This document shows positions 42,557-52,023 of a DNA stretch of 64,000 nt, piece after piece. Positions within the stretch are counted from its first letter, which is position 1, and each line of letters opens with the position of its first letter. A model generated the notes under the pieces. That model saw only the letters and a program-made list of their open reading frames with translations, was not told the origin of the DNA and searched no databases. The translations under genes were made by a program, and so were the position numbers. The stretch comes from Paenibacillus sedimenti (GTDB lineage Bacteria > Bacillota > Bacilli > Paenibacillales > NBRC-103111), in the NCBI RefSeq assembly GCF_014534655.1, contig NZ_JACVVD010000011.1, forward strand, positions 1 to 64,000, in the 5' to 3' direction.

Positions 42557-42767
42557 AGTTCGTTTCAGCGGATATGAGAGTAAATTCCGATAAACCAACG
42601 TTTCTGCTAAGCTGGCGAGGGAGTTATCCGTCGAAATCAAGTATTTACCCTTGTTTACGAATGTTTTTGACTTAATTGGTTTTCTATGTAAACTGTGATA
42701 ACTTTAATATAACTGTTTATCGAAACATCATCATGAAAAAATCATGCATAATGAAAGGAACTCGTCC

Positions 42768-44390
42768 ATGATCCGATCGAAAATAAATCGTTCTCTGCTC
42801 CTACTTGCTTGTATCGGAATCGTGCTGTATATCGGTGTAAATATCCTGTATGGGCTGCAAGAGGAAGAAGCGGTCCCTGCCGAAAATCCAACGATATCGA
42901 AGCAGCAGGCCGCAGACAGTGCCGCGCAATTCATCAGTGAGCGATATCGCATAGACCGCACGAAGACTTTCGTCGTATACCAGTCAAAAAAAGCAAGGAG
43001 CGGTTACTTGCAAAAGGAGAACCTCTCAGAAGATTACACTGCGAAATACGGAGAACGCTATCCGATTGATTACTATCAAGTCAGCGTTGTCGATCCAGTC
43101 ATGAAGCGACATTTCGAAGTTGAGATTAATTACACGAACGCACGTATCATCGGTTGGAGCGAAGATGCGACGGTTCAGTCATCGATCAGCAAGCAGAAGG
43201 CAGACATAATGGCCAAAGAGGAAATCCGGAAACAGGGATTAAATCCGGATGACTTTATAGCAATCGAAAAGCCTGCAGCCGAAGAGGAGAATGGGACTAC
43301 TCTTTTCTATGAAAAGCAATCGGAATCTCTCGGCGAAGCCAAATTGCAGTTGCGCATGGATTTTGATGACAAGACTATCATTGGTTACAACGTTATTTTT
43401 AGTTTGCCGGAATCGTATCAAGCTTGGCTGGATCAGCAAGACAGTTCGGCTTCCATTATGACGTGGGTTTCCATGGGGTTCACACTGCTTATGTCCCTTG
43501 CCGCCATCATTTACATCCTAATTTTACGGAAAAAAATCGATTTTCGCCGAGGTTTATTATTGACCGTCATTTTCATCACGATCTATATCATCAATAACAT
43601 CAATATGTACCCTGCGTTTAAAGCGATGGCAGCCACTGCTAACGAAGGCACAGCGACACTCATCGCATCCCTATTCATGAATTTGGTCACGATGCTGCTG
43701 GGAATCTCGCTTTACTTATCTCTTGCAGCCGGCAATGGTTTGTGGGAATCCATCGGACTGCGTCTGTGGCCTTCATGGAAGGAACGGCATTTTGGTTCGG
43801 AAGTCTACCATGGCATGGGACGCGGCTATTTACTTGCTCTCTTCATCTTAGGTGTACAGCAGGTGCTGTTCTATACGGGCGAAGTAAACTTCGATGTGTG
43901 GGCGGTCAGCGATCCTTCCAACTCTGTCCTGAATATGCTCGAACCTCGTTTGTTTCCTTTGATGGCCTGGGTTGCCGCGATATCGGAAGAAGCGACCTAC
44001 AGACTGCTTGGCATCATGCTGTTCAAAAAGCTATTCCGCTCTAATATTATCGCGATCATAGTGCCAAGTGTCATTTGGGCGGCAAGTCATACGCAATATC
44101 CGATTTACCCGGTGTATACGCGTCTCATCGAAGTCACGATTATCGGTCTCATACTCGGATATGTCTTCTTGAAATTCGGCTTCATCACTGCGGTGTTTGC
44201 CCATGCTTGTATGGACAGCATCTTGATGGGCATGTCCCTCTTCTCTTTAGGGCAATGGAGCGATGTACTTGCAGGCATATTCTATATCCTGCTGCCCGCA
44301 TTAATCGCCATAATGCTTGCCTGGCTGCATGAAAAAAGGCGGGGTCCCCTTATTCCTGGGGAGCCGCCGCCTCGCCTTGAAGCGCTCTAA
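42768..44390 (+). CDS. CPBP-family intramembrane protease
   Basis: The protein has 540 residues from ATG 42768 (GAAAGGA site). An N-terminal membrane helix precedes a long extracytoplasmic domain (about 30-225) with two PepSY-like halves ([30 protein letters not shown]). Then come seven or more membrane helices with the CPBP motifs: [16 protein letters not shown] and FAHACMDS, which hold the Glu-Glu, His and His-Asp catalytic residues. Relatives process CAAX proteins, act in bacteriocin self-immunity, or serve unknown roles. Its last 41 bp overlap the uvrC 3' end. Confidence 0.85.
   Translation: MIRSKINRSLLLLACIGIVLYIGVNILYGLQEEEAVPAENPTISKQQAADSAAQFISERYRIDRTKTFVVYQSKKARSGYLQKENLSEDYTAKYGERYPIDYYQVSVVDPVMKRHFEVEINYTNARIIGWSEDATVQSSISKQKADIMAKEEIRKQGLNPDDFIAIEKPAAEEENGTTLFYEKQSESLGEAKLQLRMDFDDKTIIGYNVIFSLPESYQAWLDQQDSSASIMTWVSMGFTLLMSLAAIIYILILRKKIDFRRGLLLTVIFITIYIINNINMYPAFKAMAATANEGTATLIASLFMNLVTMLLGISLYLSLAAGNGLWESIGLRLWPSWKERHFGSEVYHGMGRGYLLALFILGVQQVLFYTGEVNFDVWAVSDPSNSVLNMLEPRLFPLMAWVAAISEEATYRLLGIMLFKKLFRSNIIAIIVPSVIWAASHTQYPIYPVYTRLIEVTIIGLILGYVFLKFGFITAVFAHACMDSILMGMSLFSLGQWSDVLAGIFYILLPALIAIMLAWLHEKRRGPLIPGEPPPRLEAL
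44332..44369 (-). terminator. terminator overlapping the uvrC stop codon
   Basis: On the minus strand GGCGG-C-TCCCC-loop-GGGGA-CC-CCGCC is followed by TTTTTTC. The uvrC stop lies in the loop, and the whole element is within the coding end of the convergent protease gene. Confidence 0.8.
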
Positions 44391-46284
44391 GAATCTCGCT
44401 TGCCAATTTCTCACCAATACCCAGAGGCTTGAAGTCTTCGACTCCTGCCTCTTTTATTTTGCGAACAGAGCCAAAATGTTTAAGCAGCGCCTTCCGGCGC
44501 TTCTCGCCAATACCGGGAATCGCATCCAACTGGGAGACAACCATCGACTTCGCTCTCGTCTCCCGATGGAACGTTATCGCGAATCGGTGCACCTCGTCCT
44601 GGATGCGCTGCAGCAGGTAGAACTCCTGGCTGTCGCGCGGTAGCGGAACGACTTCAGCGGGGTCGCCGATCATCAGCTGCGCAGTCTTATGCTTGGCATC
44701 CTTAACGAGTCCGCAGATCGGGATGAATAGCCCAAGTTCATTCTCAAGGACATCGACGGCCGCAGAGATCTGCCCTTTGCCGCCGTCGACGACGATCAAA
44801 TCGGGCATCGTGAGATTCTCTTTTAATACCCGTTCATACCTGCGGCGAATCACTTCGCGCATAGTCTCATAATCATCCGGGCCTTGTACGGTTTTCACTT
44901 TATACTTGCGATACTCCTTCCGATCTGGCTTCCCGTCAACGAAAACGACCATCGCGGATACCGGATTCGTACCTTGAATGTTTGAGTTATCGAACGCTTC
45001 GATGCGGCGGATCGTACCGGTGCCGAGCCATTCGCCGAGATTCTCGACGGCTTTGACCGTACGGCGCTCGTCGCGCTCCAGCATGCGGAACTTCTCCTCA
45101 AGCGCATTGCGGGCGTTGTCTTTTGCCATATCGACCATTTGCTTCTTCAACCCGCGCTGCGGGAAGTGAACCTTCACCTTCAGCCATGATTCCAGCGCTT
45201 CGCGGACATCCTTCTCTTCGGCCTCGGCATGGGCGGCGGCCTGCGCATTCGCTTCTACAGCGGTGGCTGCAGCTCCCCCGGCTTCCGTCTGCGTGCCCGC
45301 TCCCGGCTCTGCGATCGGCATGCTCGGCAGAAAGATCTCCTTGGGCAGCGCCGGATTGTCGCTGTACACCTGAGTGACGTAGGTAATGAAATCGCCGTAC
45401 TCGTCACCGTAGTAAGGGAACAGCGAGACGTGCCGCTCAATGAGCTTGCCCTGCCGCATGTACTGGATATGCACAGCCATCCAGCCCTTATCGACCGCGT
45501 AGCCGAACACATCGCGGTCGACCGCATCGTTCGTCGTGATTTTCTGCTTTTCCATCACGGCGTCGATGTTCAAAATATGATCGCGCAGCTCCTTCGCGCG
45601 CTCGAAGTTCAGTTCCTCCGCTGCGGCATGCATCTTCGCCGTCAGCTCTTCTTTAATATCGTCGTGTCCCCCGTTCAGGAAACGTGTGATCTCCTGCACC
45701 ATCCGCTCGTTCGTCTCCGCGGATATATCGTACACGCAAGGCGCCAAACACTGCCCGATATGATAGTATAGGCATACTTTATCGGGCAGCGTCCTGCACT
45801 TGCGGAGCGGATAGAGCCGGTCCAGCAGCTTCTTCGTCTGCTGGGCCGCAAAAGCGTTCGGATAAGGGCCGAAGTACTTCCCCTTATCTTTGATCACCCG
45901 CCGCGTGACTTCCAGACGCGGCTGCGCTTCATGTGTAATCTTGATGTAAGGGAACGTCTTGTCATCCTTCAACAGTACGTTGTACCGGGGATGATGCTGC
46001 TTAATCAGATTACACTCGAGGATCAACGCCTCCATATTGCTAGAGGTGATAATATATTCAAAGTCGCGAATCTCGCTGACTAGTCTTTGCGTCTTGGCAC
46101 CATGGCTCCCTGTAAAATAGGAGCGCACGCGATTTTTTAATACCTTGGCCTTGCCCACATAAATGATGGTGCCCTCGCGGTTCTTCATCAAATAGCAGCC
46201 TGGTTTGTCCGGCAGCAAGGAAAGCTTGTGCTTGATGGCTTCCAAGCTCTGTTCCCGGGCTGCTGCATCTTCATGTTCAGTCAC
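44350..46284 (-). CDS. uvrC: excinuclease ABC subunit C
   Basis: The protein has 644 residues. The N-terminal GIY-YIG nuclease ([19 protein letters not shown]) makes the 3' incision. A Cys-rich part, the UVR motif (about 205-240), the RNase H-like nuclease ([21 protein letters not shown]; makes the 5' incision) and a C-terminal helix-hairpin-helix pair ([18 protein letters not shown]) follow. Residues about 325-360 form an Ala/Glu/Gly-rich insertion not needed for the fold. The start is GTG behind GGGAGGGTG. It acts with UvrA and UvrB, encoded elsewhere. Confidence 0.96.
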   Translation of the reverse strand: MTEHEDAAAREQSLEAIKHKLSLLPDKPGCYLMKNREGTIIYVGKAKVLKNRVRSYFTGSHGAKTQRLVSEIRDFEYIITSSNMEALILECNLIKQHHPRYNVLLKDDKTFPYIKITHEAQPRLEVTRRVIKDKGKYFGPYPNAFAAQQTKKLLDRLYPLRKCRTLPDKVCLYYHIGQCLAPCVYDISAETNERMVQEITRFLNGGHDDIKEELTAKMHAAAEELNFERAKELRDHILNIDAVMEKQKITTNDAVDRDVFGYAVDKGWMAVHIQYMRQGKLIERHVSLFPYYGDEYGDFITYVTQVYSDNPALPKEIFLPSMPIAEPGAGTQTEAGGAAATAVEANAQAAAHAEAEEKDVREALESWLKVKVHFPQRGLKKQMVDMAKDNARNALEEKFRMLERDERRTVKAVENLGEWLGTGTIRRIEAFDNSNIQGTNPVSAMVVFVDGKPDRKEYRKYKVKTVQGPDDYETMREVIRRRYERVLKENLTMPDLIVVDGGKGQISAAVDVLENELGLFIPICGLVKDAKHKTAQLMIGDPAEVVPLPRDSQEFYLLQRIQDEVHRFAITFHRETRAKSMVVSQLDAIPGIGEKRRKALLKHFGSVRKIKEAGVEDFKPLGIGEKLASEILRALQGEAAAPQE

Positions 46285-46328
46285 AGATTTTCACCCTCCC
46301 TTTGATACCAAGCCCCCGTTTTTCACAA

Positions 46329-46370
46329 CAAAAAAGCTCTTTTTCAGCATAGCAGAAAAAGAGCTTTTTC
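46329..46370. terminator. terminator of trxA
   Basis: AAAAAAGCTCTTTTTC pairs with GAAAAAGAGCTTTTTC; symmetrical T-runs allow use in both directions. Confidence 0.88.
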
Positions 46371-46402
46371 TCACGTAGTTTTACTAAAAGCAAACGCTGC
46401 GA

Positions 46403-46717
46403 TTATTGATGACGGGATACTACGTTTTTCAGCGCATCTTTGGATTGGAAACCAACCACTTTATCAACCGGTTGACCGTCTTTGAAAACGATCAATGTCG
46501 GGATACTCATAACGCCAAAGCGAGCTGCGGACTCCGGATTGTCATCCACGTTAACTTTTGCGATTTTCAATGCTTCAACTTCTTTGTCAAGCTCTTCCAG
46601 TACAGGAGCGATCATTTTGCAAGGTCCGCACCAAGGCGCCCAGAAATCGACTAGAACTGTACCTTCGCCTTCAACTTCTGCTTTGAAACTGTTATCTGAA
46701 ACATTCACGATTGCCAT
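46403..46717 (-). CDS. trxA: thioredoxin
   Basis: The protein has 104 residues, the normal length. The redox motif WCGPC has Cys30 and Cys33, and the cis-proline lies in SIPTLIVF. It reduces disulfides of ribonucleotide reductase, peroxiredoxins and other cytosolic targets using thioredoxin reductase. AGAAGGAGG precedes the ATG. It is upstream of uvrC but separated by a terminator. Confidence 0.97.
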   Translation of the reverse strand: MAIVNVSDNSFKAEVEGEGTVLVDFWAPWCGPCKMIAPVLEELDKEVEALKIAKVNVDDNPESAARFGVMSIPTLIVFKDGQPVDKVVGFQSKDALKNVVSRHQ

Positions 46718-46848
46718 GATAGTTCCTCCTTCTAAATATAAGATTTATAACATCAAGTAGATTGCTACTGATGAGTCAACATGTAAAGTATACCACACTG
46801 GCAGGCCATTTCAACCGAACCGCAAGCTAGTGAAAAGCTGGCATTCGC

Positions 46849-47232
46849 TCAGTTATGTGACGAACTTACAGGTTCCCCGCGCAGCCGTTGCTGTTCGATA
46901 TAAGCGATCCGATCTTTCAGATTCGCTTGCAGAAGCTGCAGCATTTCCATCTGCTGCTCAATTTCTTTGAGCTTTTCCGTGTAAAGAGGCAGCAAATCGT
47001 CGCACTGCGATTCTTGATTTTTCATCACACAGTTAAGGAAGCTTTCAATTTGTTCGGTCGTAAAACCTAAACTCAAATAGAATTGAATGGTCTTTACGCG
47101 TTCGACAGCCATCTGGTTAAACACCCGATACCCGTTATCTTCCCGCTCTGTGGCAATTAACCCTTTGGCCTCATAATACCGTAAAGAACGAATACTGGCG
47201 CCGGTAAGCTTGGATAGCTCACTAATCCGCAT
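46849..47232 (-). CDS. MerR-family transcriptional regulator
   Basis: The protein has 127 residues from ATG 47232, chosen because AAAAGGTGA precedes it and because MRISELSKLTGAS is the usual MerR N-terminus; the frame is open upstream but that part spans the promoter region. The winged helix (SIRSLRYYEAKGLI, then GYRVF) and a dimerisation coiled coil follow. Cys near 87 and 95 (NCVMKNQESQCDD) lie in the coil end and could sense metal or redox state. The target is unknown. Confidence 0.88.
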   Translation of the reverse strand: MRISELSKLTGASIRSLRYYEAKGLIATEREDNGYRVFNQMAVERVKTIQFYLSLGFTTEQIESFLNCVMKNQESQCDDLLPLYTEKLKEIEQQMEMLQLLQANLKDRIAYIEQQRLRGEPVSSSHN

Positions 47233-47270
47233 GGCGTTCACCTTTTCCCTGTTGATCATCATATAGGGAT

Positions 47271-47288
47271 CTTTAATGTTAATTAAAG
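47271..47288. promoter_or_regulatory. candidate MerR operator
   Basis: CTTTAATGTTAATTAAAG is an 18-bp inverted repeat (7-bp arms, 4-bp centre) about 40 bp upstream of the MerR start, where an autoregulatory operator would lie. Confidence 0.5.
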
Positions 47289-47395
47289 TCTCACCGTTGG
47301 TGATGCTCTCATTGTAAACCATAACACTAATGTCATAGTCAAGCGTTTTTTTAATATTTCCACGTTTATCGTATATGTATGCTTTGTTCAATAGC

Positions 47396-47445
47396 GTTTA
47401 AAAAGTCCGCTTTCAGAACCGAGAAGGCCCCGGCGCTTTTTAAAC
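47396..47445. repeat. inverted repeat in the merR-yqzM gap
   Basis: GTTTAAAAAG (47396-47405) and CTTTTTAAAC (47436-47445) are a perfect 10-bp inverted repeat. It may be a terminator-like structure or part of a regulatory site. Otherwise the gap 47233-47572 holds only promoter sequence. Confidence 0.4.
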
Positions 47446-47499
47446 ATCAGGTATCAGGATAGTGTTTGCATAATTGTCATAAATGTCATTGCCACAACC

Positions 47500-47529
47500 T
47501 TTACAACTTTCGACGAATTTGGGTATACT
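47500..47529 (+). promoter_or_regulatory. promoter of the YqzM-like gene
   Basis: TTTACA (47500-47505), an 18-bp spacer and TATACT (47524-47529). Confidence 0.5.
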
Positions 47530-47572
47530 ATGCTTAAACTATTCTAACGATGGACGTTAGGGGGTAACAAAC

Positions 47573-47716
47573 ATGAGCGATCCTAAGCATCCCGAGCTTC
47601 ACGTATACGAAGAACCGCGCAACGATTTTATGGATGTAGGCATGGGCTTTGGCGTTTTCTTCGGAGTCCTGCTGCTAGTAGCTGTCATTGCTACAGTCAT
47701 TCAAGTCATGCAATAA
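47573..47716 (+). CDS. YqzM-like small membrane peptide
   Basis: The gene encodes 47 residues. An acidic/basic N-terminal part ending NDFMDVGMGF is followed by one membrane helix (about 23-45). The pattern resembles YqzM, a 44-residue Bacillus membrane peptide of unknown function; the match is from memory. GTTAGGGGG precedes the ATG, with a promoter upstream and a strong terminator downstream, so it is a genuine single-gene unit. Confidence 0.75.
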   Translation: MSDPKHPELHVYEEPRNDFMDVGMGFGVFFGVLLLVAVIATVIQVMQ

Positions 47717-47732
47717 GAATATTCCCGCATGT

Positions 47733-47772
47733 AAAGAACCTCTTTGCACTTGTTGCGAAGCGGTTTTTTTTC
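47733..47772 (+). terminator. terminator of the YqzM-like gene
   Basis: AACCTCTTTGCA pairs with TGCGAAGCGGTT, followed by TTTTTT. Confidence 0.85.
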
Positions 47773-47795
47773 TTATGCGCTGTTTATGCAGCGTT

Positions 47796-47849
47796 AAAAA
47801 CAACAAAGGCTGTATACACGAAGGATCTCCTCCGTATATACAGCCTTTC
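47796..47849 (-). terminator. terminator of dnaB-dnaI
   Basis: On the minus strand AAAGGCTGTATATACG pairs with CGTGTATACAGCCTTT, followed by GTTGTTTTT. Confidence 0.88.
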
Positions 47850-47851
47850 TC

Positions 47852-48802
47852 TTAGCATCCCCGCTTGTTCGTGCCGTTCACAGGCACCACTTCCACAAAG
47901 GGACGAATACGGTCCATAATCCGCTGCCCCTTATATTCCTCGTCCCCATCCTTGTTCGTGAAGCTGAAATGCTTCTCAAGCCCGGAGAGCTCATAATTCG
48001 ACGTAAAGAAGGTCGGCTTCCGATTCATCCTATAATTTAATATTGCGCCAATCACGTGATCTCGAAGCCATGGATTCAAATTCTCCGCACCAATATCATC
48101 AAAGACGAGCAAATCCGTCTCTTTGAGCAGATCAATCGTCTCTTTGAGCTTGGCAGGTTCCTGGAACATGCCTTTCAAATCTTCCGCAAAATCGGGCATA
48201 TAAACTATAGCGCCTGTCATTCCGACTTTGGCAAGCTGATAGAGCATATATCCCATCAAAAACGTCTTGCCCGTACCGAACGATCCGGATAGATAGAGCC
48301 CCTTCGTCTGTAGCCCTTCCTCAATCGTCAGGTTGACGTAGTCATTGATCTGCATGACCGCCTTCGCCCGATCCAAATCAGTCTCGAGGATGTCCCCGAA
48401 AGAATAGCTGCGAGATATCATGCGAGGATCTACATGAAAAGTACGTATCCGGCTGCTGATCGCATCCTGCATCTGCTTGGCCGTGAACTTCTTGCAGGCT
48501 ACTTTTTCCTCATGAATGAAAGAAGACTCACTCACCGATTCAGCTGTCAGCATCGTGTAGTGCCCCGTCATATCATTGGGACATTGGTCCAAACCCGGAC
48601 AGTTCGAACAGTTTTTGTATTCTGTGACATGCTGGTAAAGCTTGTTCATATTAATTTTAATCGTGTAATCATCAAGAAACGGATATTTTTGACGGAACTT
48701 GAGAATTAAGGGATCCTGCATGACGAGCCGAATTTTCGCCTCTGCATTCTTTCTCCATTGCGACTCCGGCATTGATTTCAGTAACTGCGATAGGGATTCC
48801 AT
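47852..48802 (-). CDS. dnaI: helicase loader
   Basis: The protein has 316 residues. The N-terminal zinc-binding region has Cys65, Cys68, Cys74 and Cys103. The AAA+ domain has Walker A GSFGTGKT (173-180), Walker B LLVFDDIGAE and a sensor segment FFTSNYELSGLE. DnaI loads the replicative helicase DnaC at origins and at stalled forks together with DnaB and DnaD. CTTAGGAGG precedes the ATG. It follows dnaB by about 100 bp on the same strand. Confidence 0.96.
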   Translation of the reverse strand: MESLSQLLKSMPESQWRKNAEAKIRLVMQDPLILKFRQKYPFLDDYTIKINMNKLYQHVTEYKNCSNCPGLDQCPNDMTGHYTMLTAESVSESSFIHEEKVACKKFTAKQMQDAISSRIRTFHVDPRMISRSYSFGDILETDLDRAKAVMQINDYVNLTIEEGLQTKGLYLSGSFGTGKTFLMGYMLYQLAKVGMTGAIVYMPDFAEDLKGMFQEPAKLKETIDLLKETDLLVFDDIGAENLNPWLRDHVIGAILNYRMNRKPTFFTSNYELSGLEKHFSFTNKDGDEEYKGQRIMDRIRPFVEVVPVNGTNKRGC

Positions 48803-48901
48803 TCGTCAGACACCTCCTAAGAGTTTTCCGTAGGAAAACTTGCATCGTAAGCATAAGCTGAGTTTTCCGTCTAGAAATCAAAAGTGTAAGCTTAATTTTC
48901 C

Positions 48902-50461
48902 TTAGCTCTTGCGATTAAAGCGCTCATCCAGCTTTTGAGCCATTTTTCTCGCGGCCTCCAGCTCTTCTTCCGTTAATCTGGAAGACGCTGTTGCGCCCGC
49001 ATCAGGGACGACGATTGGAATATGCGGTTTCTGCGTTTTGCCTTGTCGGCCTCGCGTTACTGCCCCGCCGCCAGCCTTCGCAGCCTCCACTTTGGAGGCC
49101 GCCTTCTGCTTGTAGCTAATTTTCTCACGCACGTATTCGACGGCTTGTTCGTATGTGTTAATTTGTTTGCCAAGCATGTCGGAAGCAACAGCTTCAATCG
49201 ACGACTTGGCCCAAGAGCGGCGATCAATGTGCAGAAAATGAATCAACACATTAATCACTTCCTCGTTCAATTTATAATTGAGATCAATTTTCTCAAAAAT
49301 ATTAAGTACACCGTCAGGAATCGAGCCTTGCGTAAAAAACATCTTCAAAACTGCCGTATACGGCTCATTGCGCATGATATAATTGTACTGATGATCTGTA
49401 CAATCACCGCGCAGCTGCTGCGGCACCTCTAAGTAATATTGCATCTCTACCGACTTATCAGCAATTGCGTCTTCGGCACTTTCGTGGTCTGCACCTTGCC
49501 CTCTCTCTTCCGACCTGGCCAGTGTGCGTTCCCGTTCTTCGCCGCGTTTCTTTGTCTGACGATAGAACAGATTGGCGTTATACTGCAACAAATCCATCTG
49601 CAGCTCGCCATCTTCAGAAAACACACCATCCTCATCGAGCAAACGGCACGTCTCCTGCAAGGACAGGTTGTATTTCTTAGCAACGATATTTATGGCAGCC
49701 ATTTGCTCTGGAGCATGCTTAAGTGCCTCAACGAAAATACGATTGCTCGCTCCCCGGGGGAACCTCATAATAATGTCCGCATATTTAAAACCTTTTGTCA
49801 TTACGTCTAAACGTACGTCCGTCTGCTTGGAAGCAGAAGCCTCATAGAGCGCCTGCTCCAGCTCATAATCAATAACCTGTGTATTAAGGCGGAATAAATC
49901 ATAGAACGGTACGGATAAATTCTCAACGCTCGCATCCCTGCACTCCTCGGGTTCCGGTGCGAGCAGTTCTTCCCGGAGTGAAAGCAGCATGAACTTCCCG
50001 ACCTTATCTCGAAGCAGCAACGTCAAATGCTGATTACGGAAAAATTCGTTCGGCCCGAGAGGGGCGAACAAGGTGTATTCAAAAATATAATCTTCCTCAT
50101 CAGGCAAAAACTTGCGGTTTGTCTGTAACAACCCGATCGCTTCCAGCTTCGAGGATTGCTCGATCAGGTACTTGCGTCCCCGCTCCCCCTGCTCCAGCTC
50201 CAATAACAGAAACAACTTGCGCTGCTGCTCCAGCGGAGAGTATCCGACTCTCTCAGCGCTAATCTGCTGATAGAGAACTTGATAGAGGCTAATCGCATAG
50301 CCACCGATCATCGGTTGATACATCATGGCAAGCATTTTATAATCCAGGCTGCTCAAGGAAAAATCCCGACTCACGCAAAAGCGGTGATTTTCCGTAAAGT
50401 GCAGCATATTTGTCATTCGCATTCTTTTCCAGCACCATCCTGCCTGATCCGAGTCTAGCAT
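48902..50461 (-). CDS. dnaB: replication initiation and membrane attachment protein
   Basis: The open frame encodes up to 519 residues. The true start may be the ATG at 50461, 50422 or 50416; none has a strong ribosome site, and homologues tend to begin near LHFTENHRFC. The N-terminal winged-helix part (LSSLDYKMLAMMYQPMIGGYAISLYQVL) and two DnaB/DnaD-type helical domains are followed by a Gly/Lys-rich region and a C-terminal ARKMAQKLDERFNRKS end. In B. subtilis DnaB recruits DnaI and the helicase to the membrane-bound origin. The nrdR gene that often precedes it is absent. Confidence 0.92.
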   Translation of the reverse strand: MLDSDQAGWCWKRMRMTNMLHFTENHRFCVSRDFSLSSLDYKMLAMMYQPMIGGYAISLYQVLYQQISAERVGYSPLEQQRKLFLLLELEQGERGRKYLIEQSSKLEAIGLLQTNRKFLPDEEDYIFEYTLFAPLGPNEFFRNQHLTLLLRDKVGKFMLLSLREELLAPEPEECRDASVENLSVPFYDLFRLNTQVIDYELEQALYEASASKQTDVRLDVMTKGFKYADIIMRFPRGASNRIFVEALKHAPEQMAAINIVAKKYNLSLQETCRLLDEDGVFSEDGELQMDLLQYNANLFYRQTKKRGEERERTLARSEERGQGADHESAEDAIADKSVEMQYYLEVPQQLRGDCTDHQYNYIMRNEPYTAVLKMFFTQGSIPDGVLNIFEKIDLNYKLNEEVINVLIHFLHIDRRSWAKSSIEAVASDMLGKQINTYEQAVEYVREKISYKQKAASKVEAAKAGGGAVTRGRQGKTQKPHIPIVVPDAGATASSRLTEEELEAARKMAQKLDERFNRKS

Positions 50462-50544
50462 AGCTTTGCAGCTTCTCTCTATCAGTCTACCACAAAAATC
50501 GACACGCTTGGAATGTATCGGGGAAAAGATAATTTTTCCTGAAA

Positions 50545-50571
50545 TGAAAACGCCAACCTAAGGGCTGGCGC
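50545..50571 (-). terminator. terminator of the hydrolase gene
   Basis: On the minus strand CGCCAGCC-CTTA-GGTTGGCG is followed by TTTTC. Confidence 0.75.
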
Positions 50572-50592
50572 TCAAATGGTATCCTATGCTTT

Positions 50593-51468
50593 CTAGCTAA
50601 GCGGCAAACGGTTATCTTGCTCATCCTGATCGTACATCGCCGGATTCAGCTTTCTTGCAATTTCCAGATCGAGCATGATCCGCTCCGTCTGCTGGTCTTG
50701 CAAGCTAAGTATCCAAAGCCGGATCAAATCATTCATTTTCCCGGGATTCTTGGTTGGAATTTGGTGCTTCGCATCCTTAACGAAATAGAGCGAACTATGA
50801 GGAAGGTTCTGATGCAGCAAGTTCGCATACTGGACAAAGCTGCGATCCTTTTGGCCATAGATCAGCAGCATCGGATGCTGGATACTTGAAAGCCGATTCG
50901 TACAATTATAGTTTAACGCGCAATCATAATATTGCCGCAAATTGTCCTCATGATCGGGTATCGAGCTCTCTAATAACCGATGATACGTTTCGCCATTATC
51001 CGAATTCCCAAAGGCAACCGATCTCTTCAACAGCATATTGAACAAGCTTGAACTCGCCATTAGGGAACCCATCCACGTCCGGGTTTTGTTATAGGAATCC
51101 CTAAGCTCAGACATGCCGCTAACCACAATACCTCCAAGAAAACGCTTCGGATACATCAGCAGCGCTTCCAGCACAATAGAGCCGCCTGTTGAATAGCCGC
51201 ATAGGAAAGCTTTTTCAATCCCAAGAAAATCAAGAAGCTGCCTGATATCTTCTACAATTAACGAATAACTAATCGGTCGTTCAGACGGCTTGCTGGCGCC
51301 ATGCCCCCGAAAATCGAAGGTAATGATCTGGAATTCGTCCGAAAGCTGCTCACGCTGATAGTTAAAATTTTGTGAGGTCAACAGTGGAGGATGAAGGAAG
51401 ACAATAGGCGTTCCTTTTCCTGTTATATCATAGTTTAGTGTGGTTCCATTTACATAAGCAAAAGGCAA
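50593..51468 (-). CDS. alpha/beta hydrolase
   Basis: The protein has 291 residues. The triad is Ser93 (GYSTGG), Asp208 (GQKDRS) and His235 (AKHQIPT), with the oxyanion segment FLHPPLL and FDFRGHGAS. The start is TTG behind CCGGAGGAG. A C-terminal tail (EIARKLNPAMYDQDEQDN) extends past the fold. The substrate is unknown; the proximity to respiratory genes is not informative. Confidence 0.87.
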   Translation of the reverse strand: MPFAYVNGTTLNYDITGKGTPIVFLHPPLLTSQNFNYQREQLSDEFQIITFDFRGHGASKPSERPISYSLIVEDIRQLLDFLGIEKAFLCGYSTGGSIVLEALLMYPKRFLGGIVVSGMSELRDSYNKTRTWMGSLMASSSLFNMLLKRSVAFGNSDNGETYHRLLESSIPDHEDNLRQYYDCALNYNCTNRLSSIQHPMLLIYGQKDRSFVQYANLLHQNLPHSSLYFVKDAKHQIPTKNPGKMNDLIRLWILSLQDQQTERIMLDLEIARKLNPAMYDQDEQDNRLPLS

Positions 51469-51543
51469 AGGTATTCTCCTCCGGTAGGTAATATTCTACT
51501 TCTTCCCCATAGAGTGACCACTTCCGCCAATTTTATGTTCGTT

Positions 51544-51828
51544 TTAGAACATTTTGAAGCCTCTGATACGCAACGCTTTGATCGCAGATCCGCTCAATAT
51601 GGCACCGACAAAGCCTCCAATAGCAGGAATAATATCTACGATCGTAAAACCGGTATCATTCGACAAAAATGTAGCTGTTCCCATCGCCCCGTAAATGATA
51701 ACGCCAATGATCAAAGCGATATAAGCATAAAGCGGAAACCAAGTCGTTTTCATTAACATATTCAAAATAAAGCCCAGTCCAAAAAACAAAACCATCATTA
51801 AGACCGTAGCTATAATCATTTGGAACAA
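51544..51828 (-). CDS. YuiB-like small membrane protein
   Basis: The protein has 94 residues and about three membrane helices (2-25, 33-55, 62-82). The beginning (LMMVLFFGLGFILNMLMKTTWFPL) resembles B. subtilis YuiB, which lies next to an NADH dehydrogenase gene as here. The start is TTG 51828, or ATG 51819, behind AAGGAGGAG. The function is unknown. Confidence 0.72.
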   Translation of the reverse strand: MFQMIIATVLMMVLFFGLGFILNMLMKTTWFPLYAYIALIIGVIIYGAMGTATFLSNDTGFTIVDIIPAIGGFVGAILSGSAIKALRIRGFKMF

Positions 51829-51927
51829 AACATTCTCCTCCTTGTTTTTGCATCAGCAAAAAATTAGTACCTTTATGTTCACTTTATAATTGTAATCCAC
51901 TGATCGGATCAGGTAAAGTGTACACAA

Positions 51928-51960
51928 AATGAACATTTTCACCGTCACCCATTGTTCATT
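51928..51960. promoter_or_regulatory. inverted repeat upstream of hemQ
   Basis: AATGAACA (51928-51935) and TGTTCATT (51953-51960) form a perfect 8-bp inverted repeat that touches the -35 box of hemQ. It is a candidate operator for an unknown regulator. Confidence 0.4.
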
Positions 51961-51988
51961 TGCCCTTTCTCCATGAATTGGATACAAT
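51960..51988 (+). promoter_or_regulatory. promoter of hemQ
   Basis: TTGCCC (51960-51965), a 17-bp spacer and TACAAT (51983-51988). Confidence 0.6.
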
Positions 51989-52023
51989 GTAGTGGATATT
52001 AAGCCGTGAATGGAGGATTCTTC

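Noticed and set aside
47233-47391. N-terminal extension of the MerR protein to 180 residues
   Set aside because: The extension covers the palindrome and promoter; a good ribosome site and the standard MerR N-terminus m place the start at 47232.
51860-51900. PerR box near hemQ (TTATAAT half-site)
   Set aside because: Only one half of the palindrome matches; chance in AT-rich DNA is likely.
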